Shown: positions 7,677-16,644 of the stretch, piece by piece
Numbering within the stretch: position 1 is the stretch's first letter
How the letters are laid out: each line of letters starts with the position of its first letter
From: Deltaproteobacteria bacterium
GTDB lineage: Bacteria; Desulfobacterota; DSM-4660; Desulfatiglandales; HGW-15
Length of the DNA stretch: 17,953 nt
Assembly (NCBI GenBank): GCA_016926135.1
Contig: JAFGPH010000051.1
Span: 1 to 17,953, forward strand
Direction of reading: 5' to 3'
Program-made: the position numbers and the translations under genes
The notes under the pieces: generated by a model
Database searches by the model: none
Seen by the model: the letters and a program-made list of their open reading frames with translations, nothing else
Told to the model about the DNA's origin: nothing

Positions 7677-10538
7677 TCACTCATGGGATTCGTAGGTCCA
7701 TACGCCGTCCCATGGGAACGGCCGCTTCTCCCTCAATTGTTCGCACCTGGTCAGAAAAACCTTGCAGAGGGGGTCCCCTTCGGCGCCGCGACGGAAGAGT
7801 TCGCTTGCCCCGGCAAAATCGCCCTTTCGATAGAGGTCCAGCCCGGCGGAGAAGAACTGTTCCGCCGCAGAAAGGGTCAAACCCTTCTCGCCCAGGACTT
7901 CATAGACCTTAACCGGGTCTTTCTTCCCTCTGAAGAGAACCTTATCGACAAGGCGCGTTGTGAAGTGCCCCGCCACCTCCTCATAGGTGTGCTGGCTGAT
8001 GAGAATCTCGGTTCCGTATCGTTTGGTGAGACTCTCCAGCCTGGAGGAAACGTTCACCCCATCCCCGATGACCGTGAAATCCATCCGCTTCTCCGAACCG
8101 ATGTTCCCTGAAACCACCTCTCCCGTGGAGATCCCTATCCCGATACGGATCGGCGCCTGACCTGCCGCCGTGCGTCGGGCATTCAGCATGCCCAGGGCGG
8201 AGCGCATCTGGATGGCGGTCCTCACCGCCCGCACGGCGTCATCCGCCTGAGAGAAGGGGACGCCGAAAACGGCCATGATGGCATCCCCAATGTACTTGTC
8301 CAGGACCCCTCTGTTATCGAAGACCACCTCCACCATGAACCCGAAATACTCGTTCAGGAGTTCCACGGTTTTCTCCGCGGTCATGCCTTCCGTGATTCCC
8401 GTGAATCCCCGAATGTCCGAAAAGAGGATGGTCGCCTTGCTCCGGATACCGCCCAAAGCCTCCCTGCTCGGGTCTGCAAGCACCCTCTCCACGATGTCCT
8501 TCGCCATGTACCGTGTCAGGGTGCTTTTGAGACGGGCCTGCTGGCTCACATCCTCGAAAATGAGCACAACACCGTTCTGCTGCCCTTTGTGGTCCACGAG
8601 GGGCAGGAAGTTCACGTTGAGAAAGAGCCTTTTGCCGGCCGGCAGCCCCAGGGGGACGTCATAGTCCACCAGGGGGCGGCGGTAGGCATAGACCTGGTCC
8701 ACCAGGCGAAGGATATGGTCGTTTTCCCGGCCAAGGATCTCCCTGAAATCCCCCTGCTCGACCTCCGGGACCCCCTTGTCCAGGAGGGCGCGCGACGCCT
8801 TGTTGGCCGTGACGACACGGTAGTGGTTGTCCAGGGTCAGGATCCCGTTGGTGATGCTCTCCTGCACGCTGGCCAGGTAATTCTTCATATCGAGCGTGTG
8901 CTCGTAGAGTTGCGCGTTCTCAAGGGCAACCGCAATCTGGGAGGAAAGGGCCCGGAGCAGATCCTCGTCATCCTGGTCGAACGGTCCCGTCCTCTTATTG
9001 ATCGCCTCGGTGACGCCGATGATTTCACCCTCCCTGTTGTGGACCGGCACGCAAAGGATGGTCCTGGTCCTGAAGCCGGTCTCCCTGTCCACGCTCGGGT
9101 TGAAACGGGGGTCCTGGTAGGCATCCTTGATGTTCAGGGTCTGTCCGGTTCTGGCTACAAAGCCAGCCATGCCCACGTTCTTGGGAAAACGGATCTCCGC
9201 AACCTCCGAGCCCTGGGCTACCTTGGACCACAGTTCCTCCTTCTCCCTGTCCACCAGGAAGAGGGAACTTCGCTCCGCATTGAGAACCTCGGAAATCTTG
9301 GTCACGATCTTGGTGATGAGGAAGTCGACATCGAGGGTCTGGGGTACGGAGGTGGCCACCTCCAGCAGGATGGCCATCCTGTCGTGGCTCTGCAGAAGCC
9401 TCTGGTACAGCCTGAAGTTCTCCACCGCAATGGCGGTCTGGTAGGCAAAGGCCTTGAAGAGGATTTCGTCCTCCCTGTCAAAAGAGCCTCCCTTCTTGTT
9501 GATGACCTGGATCACGCCCACTGTTTCGCCCTGGAGATTCTTGATGGGTCCGGAGAGGATACTTCGGGTCCGGTAACCCGTCAGGCCGTCCACCGAGCTG
9601 TCGAAACGGGGATCGGCGTAGGCATCCTGGATGTTCACCGTCTCGTCGTGTTGGGCAACCCAGCCCGCTACCCCCTTACCCAGGGGGATACGGATTTCGT
9701 GCTTCTCCTCACCCAGGGCCACCTTGGACCAGAGCTCCCCGGTAAAGTGGTCCACCAGGAAGAGGGTGGCCCGATCGGCCTTCAGAACCTTGCTGGCCGT
9801 GACCACCACACGCTTGATGAGGCCATCGATACCGGCCCTGAGGCTCAGCATTTCGGACATGTCCAGGAACTTGGAAAGCCTCTCCAGGGATCGCTCCGTA
9901 GAACGGCTTTTCAATACGATCTCCTGGAACCGCAGGTTGGTGAGGCGGAGTCTCTCCGTCACGAGGGAGAGAAAATTTCTGCTGAGTTTCGGCGACAGGC
10001 TGAAGGCCTTGTCCAGGTCGGAATAGTGGACTTCCAGTAACTGGGTCCCGGCCAGGGCCTTTACGGAAGCAGAACGCCTTCCCTTGGCAAAATACCCCAT
10101 CTCGCCGATGCACTCCCCCGGCTGGACATGAGCCAGTGGGATCTCCTCACCGTGCTCTCCGCGCCTGAACACGAGGGCCTCGCCCTCGACCAGGATGAAA
10201 AAGCTGATCCCCGGTGTGTCCTGGTCGATGAATTCCTCTCCCGCCGGAACGCTCTTCTCGGAGACCAGGTTCCGGATGTTCAGGAGTTCCTCTGTACTCA
10301 ACCCGTAAAAGATGGCACACCCTTTGAGCCGATCCAGACGCTGATCCAGGATCGCACCCCACAACTCCTCGGGGCTGACAAGCCTTTCCTGAACCAGCAA
10401 CTCCCCTAGTCGCCGCCTGACCCCCTCCTGGCTCAGGTTTCTCTGTCGATCGAGGGCCTCCTCAATGATCGAAGGCTCACAACACAAATACTCCCCGAGC
10501 TTTCGAGAAAGAGCATTCTTCTGTTTTTCGTCCTTCAT
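7677..10538 (-). CDS. Multidomain class III adenylate cyclase (MshEN-like, cNMP-binding, 2xGAF, PAS, cyclase)
   Basis: This soluble 953-residue protein is predicted to make cAMP. Residues 13-66 hold two LGE...Q helical motifs like those of GspE-N/MshEN. Residues 75-200 form a cyclic-nucleotide-binding domain with phosphate-cassette residues GE 145-146 and R155. GAF domains lie at about 228-375 and 390-545, and are related to each other (ELWSKVA, DAYxDPRF and FRTR-like segments). A PAS domain follows at about 555-670. The cyclase domain (700-882) has metal aspartates D708 (FSDIRGFT) and D752 (GDAIMAVFG), K748 and T822 (the CyaC-type adenine-specifying pair), and N829 and R833. All catalytic residues are present in one chain, as needed for a homodimer. 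The C-terminal 70 residues resemble the TPR-like tail seen after many bacterial cyclases. The start is set by GGAGG nine bases upstream. It heads the operon from the promoter at 10611-10640. Confidence 0.92.
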   Translation of the reverse strand: MKDEKQKNALSRKLGEYLCCEPSIIEEALDRQRNLSQEGVRRRLGELLVQERLVSPEELWGAILDQRLDRLKGCAIFYGLSTEELLNIRNLVSEKSVPAGEEFIDQDTPGISFFILVEGEALVFRRGEHGEEIPLAHVQPGECIGEMGYFAKGRRSASVKALAGTQLLEVHYSDLDKAFSLSPKLSRNFLSLVTERLRLTNLRFQEIVLKSRSTERSLERLSKFLDMSEMLSLRAGIDGLIKRVVVTASKVLKADRATLFLVDHFTGELWSKVALGEEKHEIRIPLGKGVAGWVAQHDETVNIQDAYADPRFDSSVDGLTGYRTRSILSGPIKNLQGETVGVIQVINKKGGSFDREDEILFKAFAYQTAIAVENFRLYQRLLQSHDRMAILLEVATSVPQTLDVDFLITKIVTKISEVLNAERSSLFLVDREKEELWSKVAQGSEVAEIRFPKNVGMAGFVARTGQTLNIKDAYQDPRFNPSVDRETGFRTRTILCVPVHNREGEIIGVTEAINKRTGPFDQDDEDLLRALSSQIAVALENAQLYEHTLDMKNYLASVQESITNGILTLDNHYRVVTANKASRALLDKGVPEVEQGDFREILGRENDHILRLVDQVYAYRRPLVDYDVPLGLPAGKRLFLNVNFLPLVDHKGQQNGVVLIFEDVSQQARLKSTLTRYMAKDIVERVLADPSREALGGIRSKATILFSDIRGFTGITEGMTAEKTVELLNEYFGFMVEVVFDNRGVLDKYIGDAIMAVFGVPFSQADDAVRAVRTAIQMRSALGMLNARRTAAGQAPIRIGIGISTGEVVSGNIGSEKRMDFTVIGDGVNVSSRLESLTKRYGTEILISQHTYEEVAGHFTTRLVDKVLFRGKKDPVKVYEVLGEKGLTLSAAEQFFSAGLDLYRKGDFAGASELFRRGAEGDPLCKVFLTRCEQLREKRPFPWDGVWTYESHE

Positions 10539-10610
10539 AGATTCATTCCTCCGGGGTCAACCGGGATCGAAGAGAATGAAAGTGAGTGGAGTCGAGCGGC
10601 AGGCGACTGC

Positions 10611-10640
10611 AGTATAGGCGAGAGGGCTTTCTCTTGTCAA
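10611..10640 (-). promoter_or_regulatory. Sigma-70 promoter of the cyclase-kinase-regulator operon
   Basis: On the minus strand TTGACA (10635-10640) is followed after 18 nt by TATACT (10611-10616). Both are close to consensus. The predicted transcript start is near 10604, about 65 nt before the cyclase ATG. The -35 overlaps the inverted repeat at 10638-10677. Confidence 0.75.
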
Positions 10641-10677
10641 TGTGGCCCGTTTTCATTGGAACCATGGGCCCACATTG
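10638..10677. promoter_or_regulatory. Large inverted repeat at the divergent promoter region (candidate operator)
   Basis: CAATGTGGCCC (10638-10648) is the reverse complement of GGGCCCACATTG (10666-10677) apart from one extra G, with 17 nt between. It covers the upstream end of the cyclase promoter -35 and the region just upstream of the plus-strand small gene, where a regulator could control both directions. CATTGG also recurs in direct orientation at 10654 and 10673. Confidence 0.5.
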
Positions 10678-10686
10678 GGATAGAAT
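10656..10686 (+). promoter_or_regulatory. Weak candidate promoter for the small plus-strand gene
   Basis: TTGGAA (10656-10661) and TAGAAT (10681-10686) are separated by 19 nt on the plus strand. Each is a partial match and the spacing is long. It would give a transcript starting near 10693, which favours the ATG at 10736 for the downstream gene. Confidence 0.3.
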
Positions 10687-10735
10687 TATGAATCGGCTCG
10701 ATGAAACCCGTTCGTGCGGCGGAGCAGGCACCCGG

Positions 10736-10990
10736 ATGCAAGAGGAAGCCCTTCCCAGAAAGATCGAGGTCTCAGCCTATTCCGGATACAAGGCGAACGA
10801 GAGGCCTCTCTCCTTTGTACTGGATCACGAGACAATTGAGGTGCGGGACGTTATCGACAGGTGGTACGGCGAAGACCAGGACTATTTCAAGGTGCTCGCC
10901 GACGACGGGAAGGTCTATCTCCTCGGATGGCAGAGGTATCTGGACCAGTGGCTCCTGGTCAAGGTCTATGAAAAGATGGGCCGGCACTGA
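10736..10990 (+). CDS. Small conserved hypothetical protein (RWYG / W-rich fold)
   Basis: This is an 84-residue soluble protein of unknown function. The conserved-looking core is IEVSAYSGYKANERP, then EVRDVIDRWYGEDQDYFKV, then DDGKVYLLGWQRYLDQWLLVKVYE. It suggests a small all-beta domain with regularly spaced aromatics. Small proteins of this style (DUF6504-like) are scattered in bacteria, but that link is only an impression. The ATG at 10736 has an AGCAGG site seven bases upstream. The frame is open further, with an ATG at 10688 that adds 16 residues. It is divergent from the cyclase operon and shares its regulatory region. It is convergent with the 352-residue unknown gene. Confidence 0.65.
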   Translation: MQEEALPRKIEVSAYSGYKANERPLSFVLDHETIEVRDVIDRWYGEDQDYFKVLADDGKVYLLGWQRYLDQWLLVKVYEKMGRH

Positions 10991-11000
10991 AGACAAGGGC

Positions 11001-11035
11001 CAAGGTTCAGGGGAGACCTCGCGCCTTGAACCCTG
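11001..11035. terminator. Hairpin between two convergent genes (possible bidirectional terminator)
   Basis: CAAGGTTCAGGG (11001-11012) pairs with CCTTGAACCCTG (11024-11035) with two non-Watson-Crick positions and an 11-base loop. It sits in the 57-bp gap between the convergent stops at 10990 and 11048. No T-run follows on either strand, so terminator activity is uncertain. It could be a dispersed repeat remnant. Confidence 0.35.
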
Positions 11036-11047
11036 CGCCATGTACCG

Positions 11048-12106
11048 TTACTCCGACGTATACACCCAGTTGTAATTGATGGGTCTCAGGTTCAGGAAGC
11101 CGTCCCGCGGGTGCAGGAATTCGTCCCTCAACTTGAGCCAGTTGTATGCAGGCCTCAGCCGCCTCAACCTCCCGTCCTCAGGCGGCTTGGAGTCTTCCGT
11201 GTGGCCATAGACGGCTTCCGAAATGCCCACGTGAAACCCGTCCGCCGGATAGAGATACGAAGACTTGAAGGTCTCCACATCCATCCCTTCCTTCTGAGCG
11301 AGGGCGGCCAGCTGCTTGTCCGTGAGCTGGATGAGGAAGAACTTGGAGACCCCCCTTTCGGAGTACTTCACCATGGATCGGGACTCGGAGCTGGAGACAA
11401 AGACCGTGGAGATGAAATCCGTCCTCCGGAGCAACTGCGCCGCGATCAAGCCTGCCGTTCGCCTCCCGCCGACGCTGTGGTGGCACGCATAGTACTCAAA
11501 AAGCTTGTTCTGGAGAGTCCGGCCCTCCTTGTCCCCCCTTTCGTAAAGGCTGGCCTGGACATACCTGAGCCATTTGGCAAGATCCTCAGCAGCGTCGGCA
11601 ATGGGCCAGTCGATCTTCACGTGAAAGTGGGTCAGGGCATAGCGGTTTCTCTTCTTCACCGTGGGGTCCTGCTGGATCAGGAGGGCGTAGTCCACATCCA
11701 GGAGATCCTCCACGAAATCCAGAAACCGGGGCTTGTCAAAGTAGCCCAGGTTGTGGTGGAAATTCTTGGACAGGGAGAACTCCGCCAGGTACTCCACGTT
11801 TTTCTTGATCACCTTGTTTTCAGGAAAAAAGCGAAGGTGGTTTTTCAGGTCCGAGCTGACCGTTCCTTCGCAGAAGATGACGATGAAGGTATTGTAGAAT
11901 CCCGATTCCTTCTCCATTTTCTTGGACTTGGGCTTGAGCTCGCTCTTCTCTAGAAAGCTGTACTCCACCCCGTTCTTCACGAAGTTGTAGAAGGAATCGA
12001 TGAGTGAGATCTTCATGAGTCTCGCCTCCAGGGCATCCCTCAGGATCTCGTAGAGGGACCTCCGGAGTTTTTCATGGAAGTTGAGCCTTTCCCTGTATAT
12101 CCACAT
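11048..12106 (-). CDS. Unrecognised 352-residue soluble protein
   Basis: I do not recognise this protein. It has no signal peptide or membrane helix. The N-terminus (1-40) is strongly helical and basic (RERLNFHEKLRRSLYEILRDALEARL). A mixed region with alternating strands follows (YNTFIVIFCEGTVSSDLKNHL 71-91; DYALLIQQDP 139-148; YALTHFHVKIDWPIAD 156-171). Next comes a helical part with EYYACHHSVGGRRTAGLIAAQLLRR (204-228), then STVFVSSSESR (233-243) and KFFLIQLTDKQLAALA (255-270). The tail is rich in aromatic and basic residues (PAYNWLKLRDEFLHPRDG, NYNWVY). The ATG at 12106 has GGCGGAG about ten bases upstream. The frame is open to 12175, but the extra residues are arginine-rich and low in quality. 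It has its own promoter (12212-12241) with a leader of about 100 nt and is divergent from the lipid operon. No nearby partner gene suggests a role. Confidence 0.75.
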   Translation of the reverse strand: MWIYRERLNFHEKLRRSLYEILRDALEARLMKISLIDSFYNFVKNGVEYSFLEKSELKPKSKKMEKESGFYNTFIVIFCEGTVSSDLKNHLRFFPENKVIKKNVEYLAEFSLSKNFHHNLGYFDKPRFLDFVEDLLDVDYALLIQQDPTVKKRNRYALTHFHVKIDWPIADAAEDLAKWLRYVQASLYERGDKEGRTLQNKLFEYYACHHSVGGRRTAGLIAAQLLRRTDFISTVFVSSSESRSMVKYSERGVSKFFLIQLTDKQLAALAQKEGMDVETFKSSYLYPADGFHVGISEAVYGHTEDSKPPEDGRLRRLRPAYNWLKLRDEFLHPRDGFLNLRPINYNWVYTSE

Positions 12107-12211
12107 TGTTCGCCATCTCCGCCGCGGAGAGTTCCAGTTCGGCCGCCCGGGCCTTTTGCCGGCCCTGCAAAACACATCGTCCTGCCGCCAAGCCGCTGGT
12201 CATTCTTTCCA

Positions 12212-12241
12212 AATATATGGGGAAATCCTTGTAAGTGTCAA
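12212..12241 (-). promoter_or_regulatory. Sigma-70 promoter of the 352-residue unknown gene
   Basis: On the minus strand TTGACA (12236-12241) is followed after 18 nt by TATATT (12212-12217), giving 6/6 and 5/6 matches. The transcript would start near 12205. Together with the elements at 12286-12311 and 12327-12354 it accounts for most of the 293-bp gap between the two divergent genes. Confidence 0.65.
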
Positions 12242-12285
12242 TAAAAAATGAGAATTTTTGCCTGGAGAGTTTTTCGCGCTCCCCT

Positions 12286-12311
12286 GACGGGCAGTGGAGC
12301 CACTGCCCGTC
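12286..12311. promoter_or_regulatory. Perfect 11-bp inverted repeat between divergent promoters
   Basis: GACGGGCAGTG (12286-12296) and CACTGCCCGTC (12301-12311) are perfect reverse complements around GAGC, followed by TTTCC. The shape is like an intrinsic terminator on the plus strand. No plus-strand gene ends nearby, though, and the repeat lies 15 bp upstream of the lipid-operon -35, so an operator or a transcription insulator is equally possible. Confidence 0.5.
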
Positions 12312-12326
12312 TTTCCATGAATTTGC

Positions 12327-12354
12327 TTGACAAGGGAGACACGTCTTATATAGC
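12327..12354 (+). promoter_or_regulatory. Sigma-70 promoter of the DUF177-rpmF-plsX-fab operon
   Basis: TTGACA (12327-12332) is a perfect -35. TATAGC (12349-12354) with a 16-nt spacer is the best -10, within TTATATAGCTATG. The transcript would begin near 12361, giving a leader of about 40 nt before the DUF177 start codon. Confidence 0.6.
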
Positions 12355-12399
12355 TATGAGTTCACCTTTTCCCCGGGCCGTCTGCAAACGGTTATTGCA

Positions 12400-12942
12400 A
12401 TGCTGATCGACCTTGCAAAGCTACCCGAAGATGCGGAAGTCACAGAGGTCTATGAGCCGGACTGGTGGCGTTGCGATGTCGATGACGGGCAGATCCTGAC
12501 CCTTGATGCCCCCCTGGAGGTCGGCCTCAGGATCCGGAGAACGGGGAACAAATACATCCTGGACGGCAGGATGTCGGGCAGACTTCTCGTGAAATGCGAC
12601 CGGTGCCTGGAGCCTTACCACCACGTTCTCCAAAGCGGCTTCCACATTTACCTCCAGGCCGTTCCGTCAACCCAAAAGGGGGTGACGGAAGTGGAATTGC
12701 TGGACGAGGATATGGAGGTGCACTTTGTCAGCGGCGAGGAACTGGACCTTGACGAGGTCATTCGAGAGCAGATCTTTCTCTCCCTCCCCATGAAGTGCGT
12801 TTGCGGGGAAAGCTGTCGCGGTCTGTGTCCGGTCTGCGGGGCCAACCTGAACAGAACGGGTTGTTCCTGTGAGAAAAACCGCGGCCACCCCGCCTTCCTG
12901 AAGCTCAAAAATCTCAAAACAAAGAATTCCAGAGGTGATTAG
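12400..12942 (+). CDS. yceD: DUF177 / YceD family protein (large ribosomal RNA accumulation protein)
   Basis: This 180-residue protein belongs to the family found upstream of rpmF across bacteria. Homologues are linked to 23S rRNA accumulation and ribosome assembly, and the molecular role is not settled. The family core is seen in [22 protein letters not shown], followed by KCDRCLEP (C66, C69) and the later [19 protein letters not shown] cysteine-rich stretch follows (C133, C135, C139, C143, C146, then C155 and C157) with the [13 protein letters not shown] signature common in these proteins, suggesting metal binding. The start has no strong Shine-Dalgarno, but the next in-frame methionine would remove much of the domain. 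It is the first gene of the operon and ends two bases before the rpmF ATG, so the two are tightly linked. Confidence 0.88.
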   Translation: MLIDLAKLPEDAEVTEVYEPDWWRCDVDDGQILTLDAPLEVGLRIRRTGNKYILDGRMSGRLLVKCDRCLEPYHHVLQSGFHIYLQAVPSTQKGVTEVELLDEDMEVHFVSGEELDLDEVIREQIFLSLPMKCVCGESCRGLCPVCGANLNRTGCSCEKNRGHPAFLKLKNLKTKNSRGD

Positions 12943-12944
12943 GA

Positions 12945-13130
12945 ATGGCTGTACCGAAAAGAAAGAAATCCAAGTCCAGACGAGATATGCGGCGCTCCCA
13001 CGATCATGCGAAACTGCCTCAGGCCGTGACATGCCCCCAGTGCCATGAACCCGTGCTGCCCCATCATATCTGCCCTCACTGCGGGACCTATAAAGGAAAG
13101 ACCATCATCGAGATCAAAGAAGAGAGTTGA
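12945..13130 (+). CDS. rpmF: 50S ribosomal protein L32, zinc-binding form
   Basis: This is a 61-residue ribosomal protein with the typical start [19 protein letters not shown]. It also has an intact zinc ribbon: C30-x2-C33 and C43-x2-C46 (CPQC...CPHCG). The length is normal. The start is supported by AGAGGTG about eight bases upstream, inside the end of the DUF177 gene. The stop TGA is two bases before the plsX ATG. This linkage of rpmF with plsX and fab genes is an old and widespread arrangement that ties ribosome and membrane synthesis to one transcript. Confidence 0.97.
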   Translation: MAVPKRKKSKSRRDMRRSHDHAKLPQAVTCPQCHEPVLPHHICPHCGTYKGKTIIEIKEES

Positions 13131-13132
13131 CC

Positions 13133-14152
13133 ATGAAGATCGCCGTGGACGCCATGGGGGGAGACTTCGCTCCGGAAGTGGTGGTTCAAGGTGCACTTCA
13201 GGCTGCCTCTGAGTGGGGAGTGGACATCACTCTTGTGGGCCAGAGGGAGGCCGTAGAGCACGAGATGAAGCATTCCGCCCGGACCCCCCATGTCCGGATC
13301 CATCCCTGCACCCAGCAGATCCTGATGGGAGAACCGCCTCTGAAGGCAATCCGGCAGAAGAAGGACTCCTCCATCAAGGTGGCCTTTGATCTGGTGAAGC
13401 GGGGAGAGGCCGATGCGGTGGTGAGTGCAGGCAACTCCGGTGCCCTCCTGGCGGCCGGCGTCCTGACCCTGGGCCGCATCAAGGGCGTGGAACGACCGGC
13501 CTTTGTGGGCATCCTTCCGGGTATCCAGGGTGATGTGATCCTGATCGACGTGGGGGCCAACGTGGATTGCCGGCCCAACCACCTTTTTCACTTCGGCGTC
13601 ATGGCCCATGCCTTTGCCCTTTCCTGCCTCGGCATGCAGGAACCGAAGATCGGGCTTCTGAGCATCGGGGAGGAGGGCAAAAAGGGAAACGAACAGGTGC
13701 GCCTTGCCCATGACCTCTTCGCCGCAAGTGATCTCCGTTTCGTGGGGAATGTGGAGGGACGCGACATCCTCAGCGGCAACGTGCAGATCATCGTGTGCGA
13801 CGGTTTTGTGGGCAACGTGGTCCTGAAACTGACTGAAGGCCTGGCAGAGGCCATGTTCAAGATGCTCAAGGAAGGAATGGAGGATTCCCTCCAGAGCGGT
13901 CCCTCGCCTCCTTCGGACTCGGGAATCCTGCAGTGGCTCGGAGAGAAACTGGATTACGCGGAGCACGGAGGCGCCCCTATTCTGGGCATCAAGGGCGTCG
14001 CGATCGTCTGTCACGGCGCCTCCCCTGCAAGGGCGATCAAGAACGCCATCCGGACCGCAGCCCTGTATGTGGAAAAGGACATCCCGGAGCGACTGGCACG
14101 CCACATGGAGAGATTCCAGGCGAGGCCGCTACAGCAGGCACTGGCGGGATGA
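13133..14152 (+). CDS. plsX: Phosphate acyltransferase PlsX
   Basis: It converts acyl-ACP and phosphate to acyl-phosphate, the acyl donor for PlsY in phospholipid synthesis. It acts as a soluble protein loosely bound to the membrane. The 339 residues match the usual length. Family signatures are MKIAVDAMGGDFAPE (1-15), VSAGNSGALLAAG (97-109), GVERPAFVGILPG (118-130) and IDVGANVDCRPNHLFHFG (138-155). The ATG at 13133 is chosen. The frame begins two codons earlier at a TTG that overlaps the rpmF stop, but homologues start with MKIAVDAMGG. It overlaps nothing and is probably translationally coupled to rpmF. In many bacteria fabH and fabD follow directly, but here an 81-bp spacer and fabG follow. 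Confidence 0.96.
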   Translation: MKIAVDAMGGDFAPEVVVQGALQAASEWGVDITLVGQREAVEHEMKHSARTPHVRIHPCTQQILMGEPPLKAIRQKKDSSIKVAFDLVKRGEADAVVSAGNSGALLAAGVLTLGRIKGVERPAFVGILPGIQGDVILIDVGANVDCRPNHLFHFGVMAHAFALSCLGMQEPKIGLLSIGEEGKKGNEQVRLAHDLFAASDLRFVGNVEGRDILSGNVQIIVCDGFVGNVVLKLTEGLAEAMFKMLKEGMEDSLQSGPSPPSDSGILQWLGEKLDYAEHGGAPILGIKGVAIVCHGASPARAIKNAIRTAALYVEKDIPERLARHMERFQARPLQQALAG

Positions 14153-14233
14153 ATGGGAAAAATGCAGTGATGGAGGAATGGAGCGTTGGAGCGCTGGGTA
14201 CCCGTGCTTCGACCTCTGACATGGAGTCCCAGG
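14153..14233 (+). other. 81-bp spacer between plsX and fabG with short tandem-like motif
   Basis: The stretch contains degenerate copies of a TGGAGCG-type unit (TGGAGGAATGGAGCGTTGGAGCGCTGG, here written as three short units around 14170-14196). It also has the fabG Shine-Dalgarno GGAG at 14223-14226. I see no terminator or promoter. This is where fabH and fabD would commonly lie. Confidence 0.45.
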
Positions 14234-14980
14234 ATGAACGATAACGGCAGGGTTGTGGTGGTGACGGGCGGGTCCAGGGGAATCGGTCGCGCTGTAGCGC
14301 TTCGATTCGCCCGGGATGGGGGCACGATCGTCATAGCCCATTACGATCCCGATGATTCGGCCTCCCTGGAGACCCTCGAAAGACTGGGGGGCCTGGGAGT
14401 CCAGGCCGAGGCCCACAAGACGGATGTCTCTTCCTTCGCGGCCGTGGATGCCCTGTTCAAAGGGGTGTTTTCCAGGTTCGGAAGGATCGATGTACTGGTG
14501 AACAATGCGGGTATCACGAGGGACACCCTTCTTCTGAGGATGAGTGAGGCCGACTGGGACATGGTCCTGGGGGTGAATCTCAAAAGCGTCTTCAACTGCA
14601 CCCAGGCCGTCATCCGGACCATGGTCAAACAGCGAGGAGGCCGCATCGTCAACATCTCCTCCGTGGCTGGACAGATAGGAAACCCGGGCCAGGCCAATTA
14701 TGCCGCATCCAAGGCGGGGATCATGGGATTCACCAAGACGGTGGCGCGGGAGGTGGCCGGCAGGGGAATCACCGTCAATGCCGTTGCGCCGGGCTTTATC
14801 GATACGGAGATGACGGCTTCCCTTCCGCAGAAGATCAAAGAGTCCTTTCTGCAGCAGATTCCCATGGGGCGCATAGGCGAGCCCGGGGATGTGGCGGATG
14901 CGGTCTACTGGCTCTGCTCACAGGGCGCGAACTATGTTACAGGCCAGGTCATCCACGTCAACGGCGGACTGTACATGTGA
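14234..14980 (+). CDS. fabG: 3-oxoacyl-[acyl-carrier-protein] reductase FabG
   Basis: This NADPH-dependent reductase performs the first reduction of each fatty acid elongation cycle. It is a short-chain dehydrogenase of 248 residues, close to the family's usual 247. It has the nucleotide-binding [10 protein letters not shown] (11-20), NNAG (90-93), N115, and the catalytic triad S143, Y156 and K160 (YAASK). It ends [12 protein letters not shown] as is typical for FabG. The ATG at 14234 has GGAG seven bases upstream. The open frame extends back to 14186, but that part lies in the spacer and is not conserved in style. It lies in the operon directly after plsX, 25 nt before acpP. Confidence 0.95.
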   Translation: MNDNGRVVVVTGGSRGIGRAVALRFARDGGTIVIAHYDPDDSASLETLERLGGLGVQAEAHKTDVSSFAAVDALFKGVFSRFGRIDVLVNNAGITRDTLLLRMSEADWDMVLGVNLKSVFNCTQAVIRTMVKQRGGRIVNISSVAGQIGNPGQANYAASKAGIMGFTKTVAREVAGRGITVNAVAPGFIDTEMTASLPQKIKESFLQQIPMGRIGEPGDVADAVYWLCSQGANYVTGQVIHVNGGLYM

Positions 14981-14990
14981 AGAACAACAT

Positions 14991-14998
14991 AAGGAGGA
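14991..14998 (+). promoter_or_regulatory. Strong ribosome binding site that fixes the acpP start
   Basis: AAGGAGGA ends seven bases before the ATG at 15006. The same reading frame is open upstream to 14889 inside fabG, so this site decides the start. It is among the strongest Shine-Dalgarno sequences in the window, which suits the high abundance of acyl carrier protein. Confidence 0.8.
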
Positions 14999-15005
14999 AG
15001 ACTAC

Positions 15006-15254
15006 ATGTCGGACATTGCTGAAAAGATCAAGAAAATCATTTGTGAGCAACTGGATGTGGCGGAAGCGGACGTGGTTCCAACCGCCTCCTTTGTGGATGA
15101 TCTGGGTGCGGACTCCCTGGATCAGGTGGAGCTGATCATGGCCATGGAGGAGGAATTCGAGATCTCCATCTCCGACGAAGACGCAGAAAAGATCGTCACC
15201 GTACAGGACGCCATCGACTTCATCACCAAGGCCAAGGCCCCTGCCGGAGAGTAG
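15006..15254 (+). CDS. acpP: Acyl carrier protein
   Basis: This is the small acidic carrier (82 residues) on which fatty acids are built. Phosphopantetheine is attached to S37 in the signature [15 protein letters not shown]. The protein is a typical helical bundle with many acidic residues in helix 2 ([17 protein letters not shown]). The start has a consensus-like Shine-Dalgarno. It lies 25 nt after fabG and 47 nt before fabF, the common fabG-acpP-fabF order. The C-terminal AKAPAGE is slightly longer than in E. coli. Confidence 0.97.
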   Translation: MSDIAEKIKKIICEQLDVAEADVVPTASFVDDLGADSLDQVELIMAMEEEFEISISDEDAEKIVTVQDAIDFITKAKAPAGE

Positions 15255-15301
15255 ACGGATTCGGTCTCGCCGAAAGGGCCCACTGCAAAAAGGGGCGAGC
15301 A

Positions 15302-16543
<1,242 letters not shown>

Positions 16544-16644
16544 CAGGGCGGATGGTAAACGTCAGCAGCCGGAAACCCTTCCGAGTACTCCCCTTTGCAC
16601 CTGTTTTCTCTGCCAAGCTCGACAAGGAAGGCAATGACGAATGG

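Noticed and set aside
8589..10040. Plus-strand 483-codon frame opposite the cyclase
   Set aside because: It is a shadow of the GAF-containing part of the cyclase in GC-rich sequence. The repeated segments reflect the paired GAF domains on the other strand.
12378..12391. CCGT...ACGG hairpin just before the DUF177 start as a leader regulator
   Set aside because: A four-base stem is too short to support a riboswitch or attenuator.
13088..14104. Minus-strand 338-codon frame opposite plsX
   Set aside because: plsX is unmistakable on the plus strand, and the antisense translation is rich in His/Leu/Gly with no family feature.
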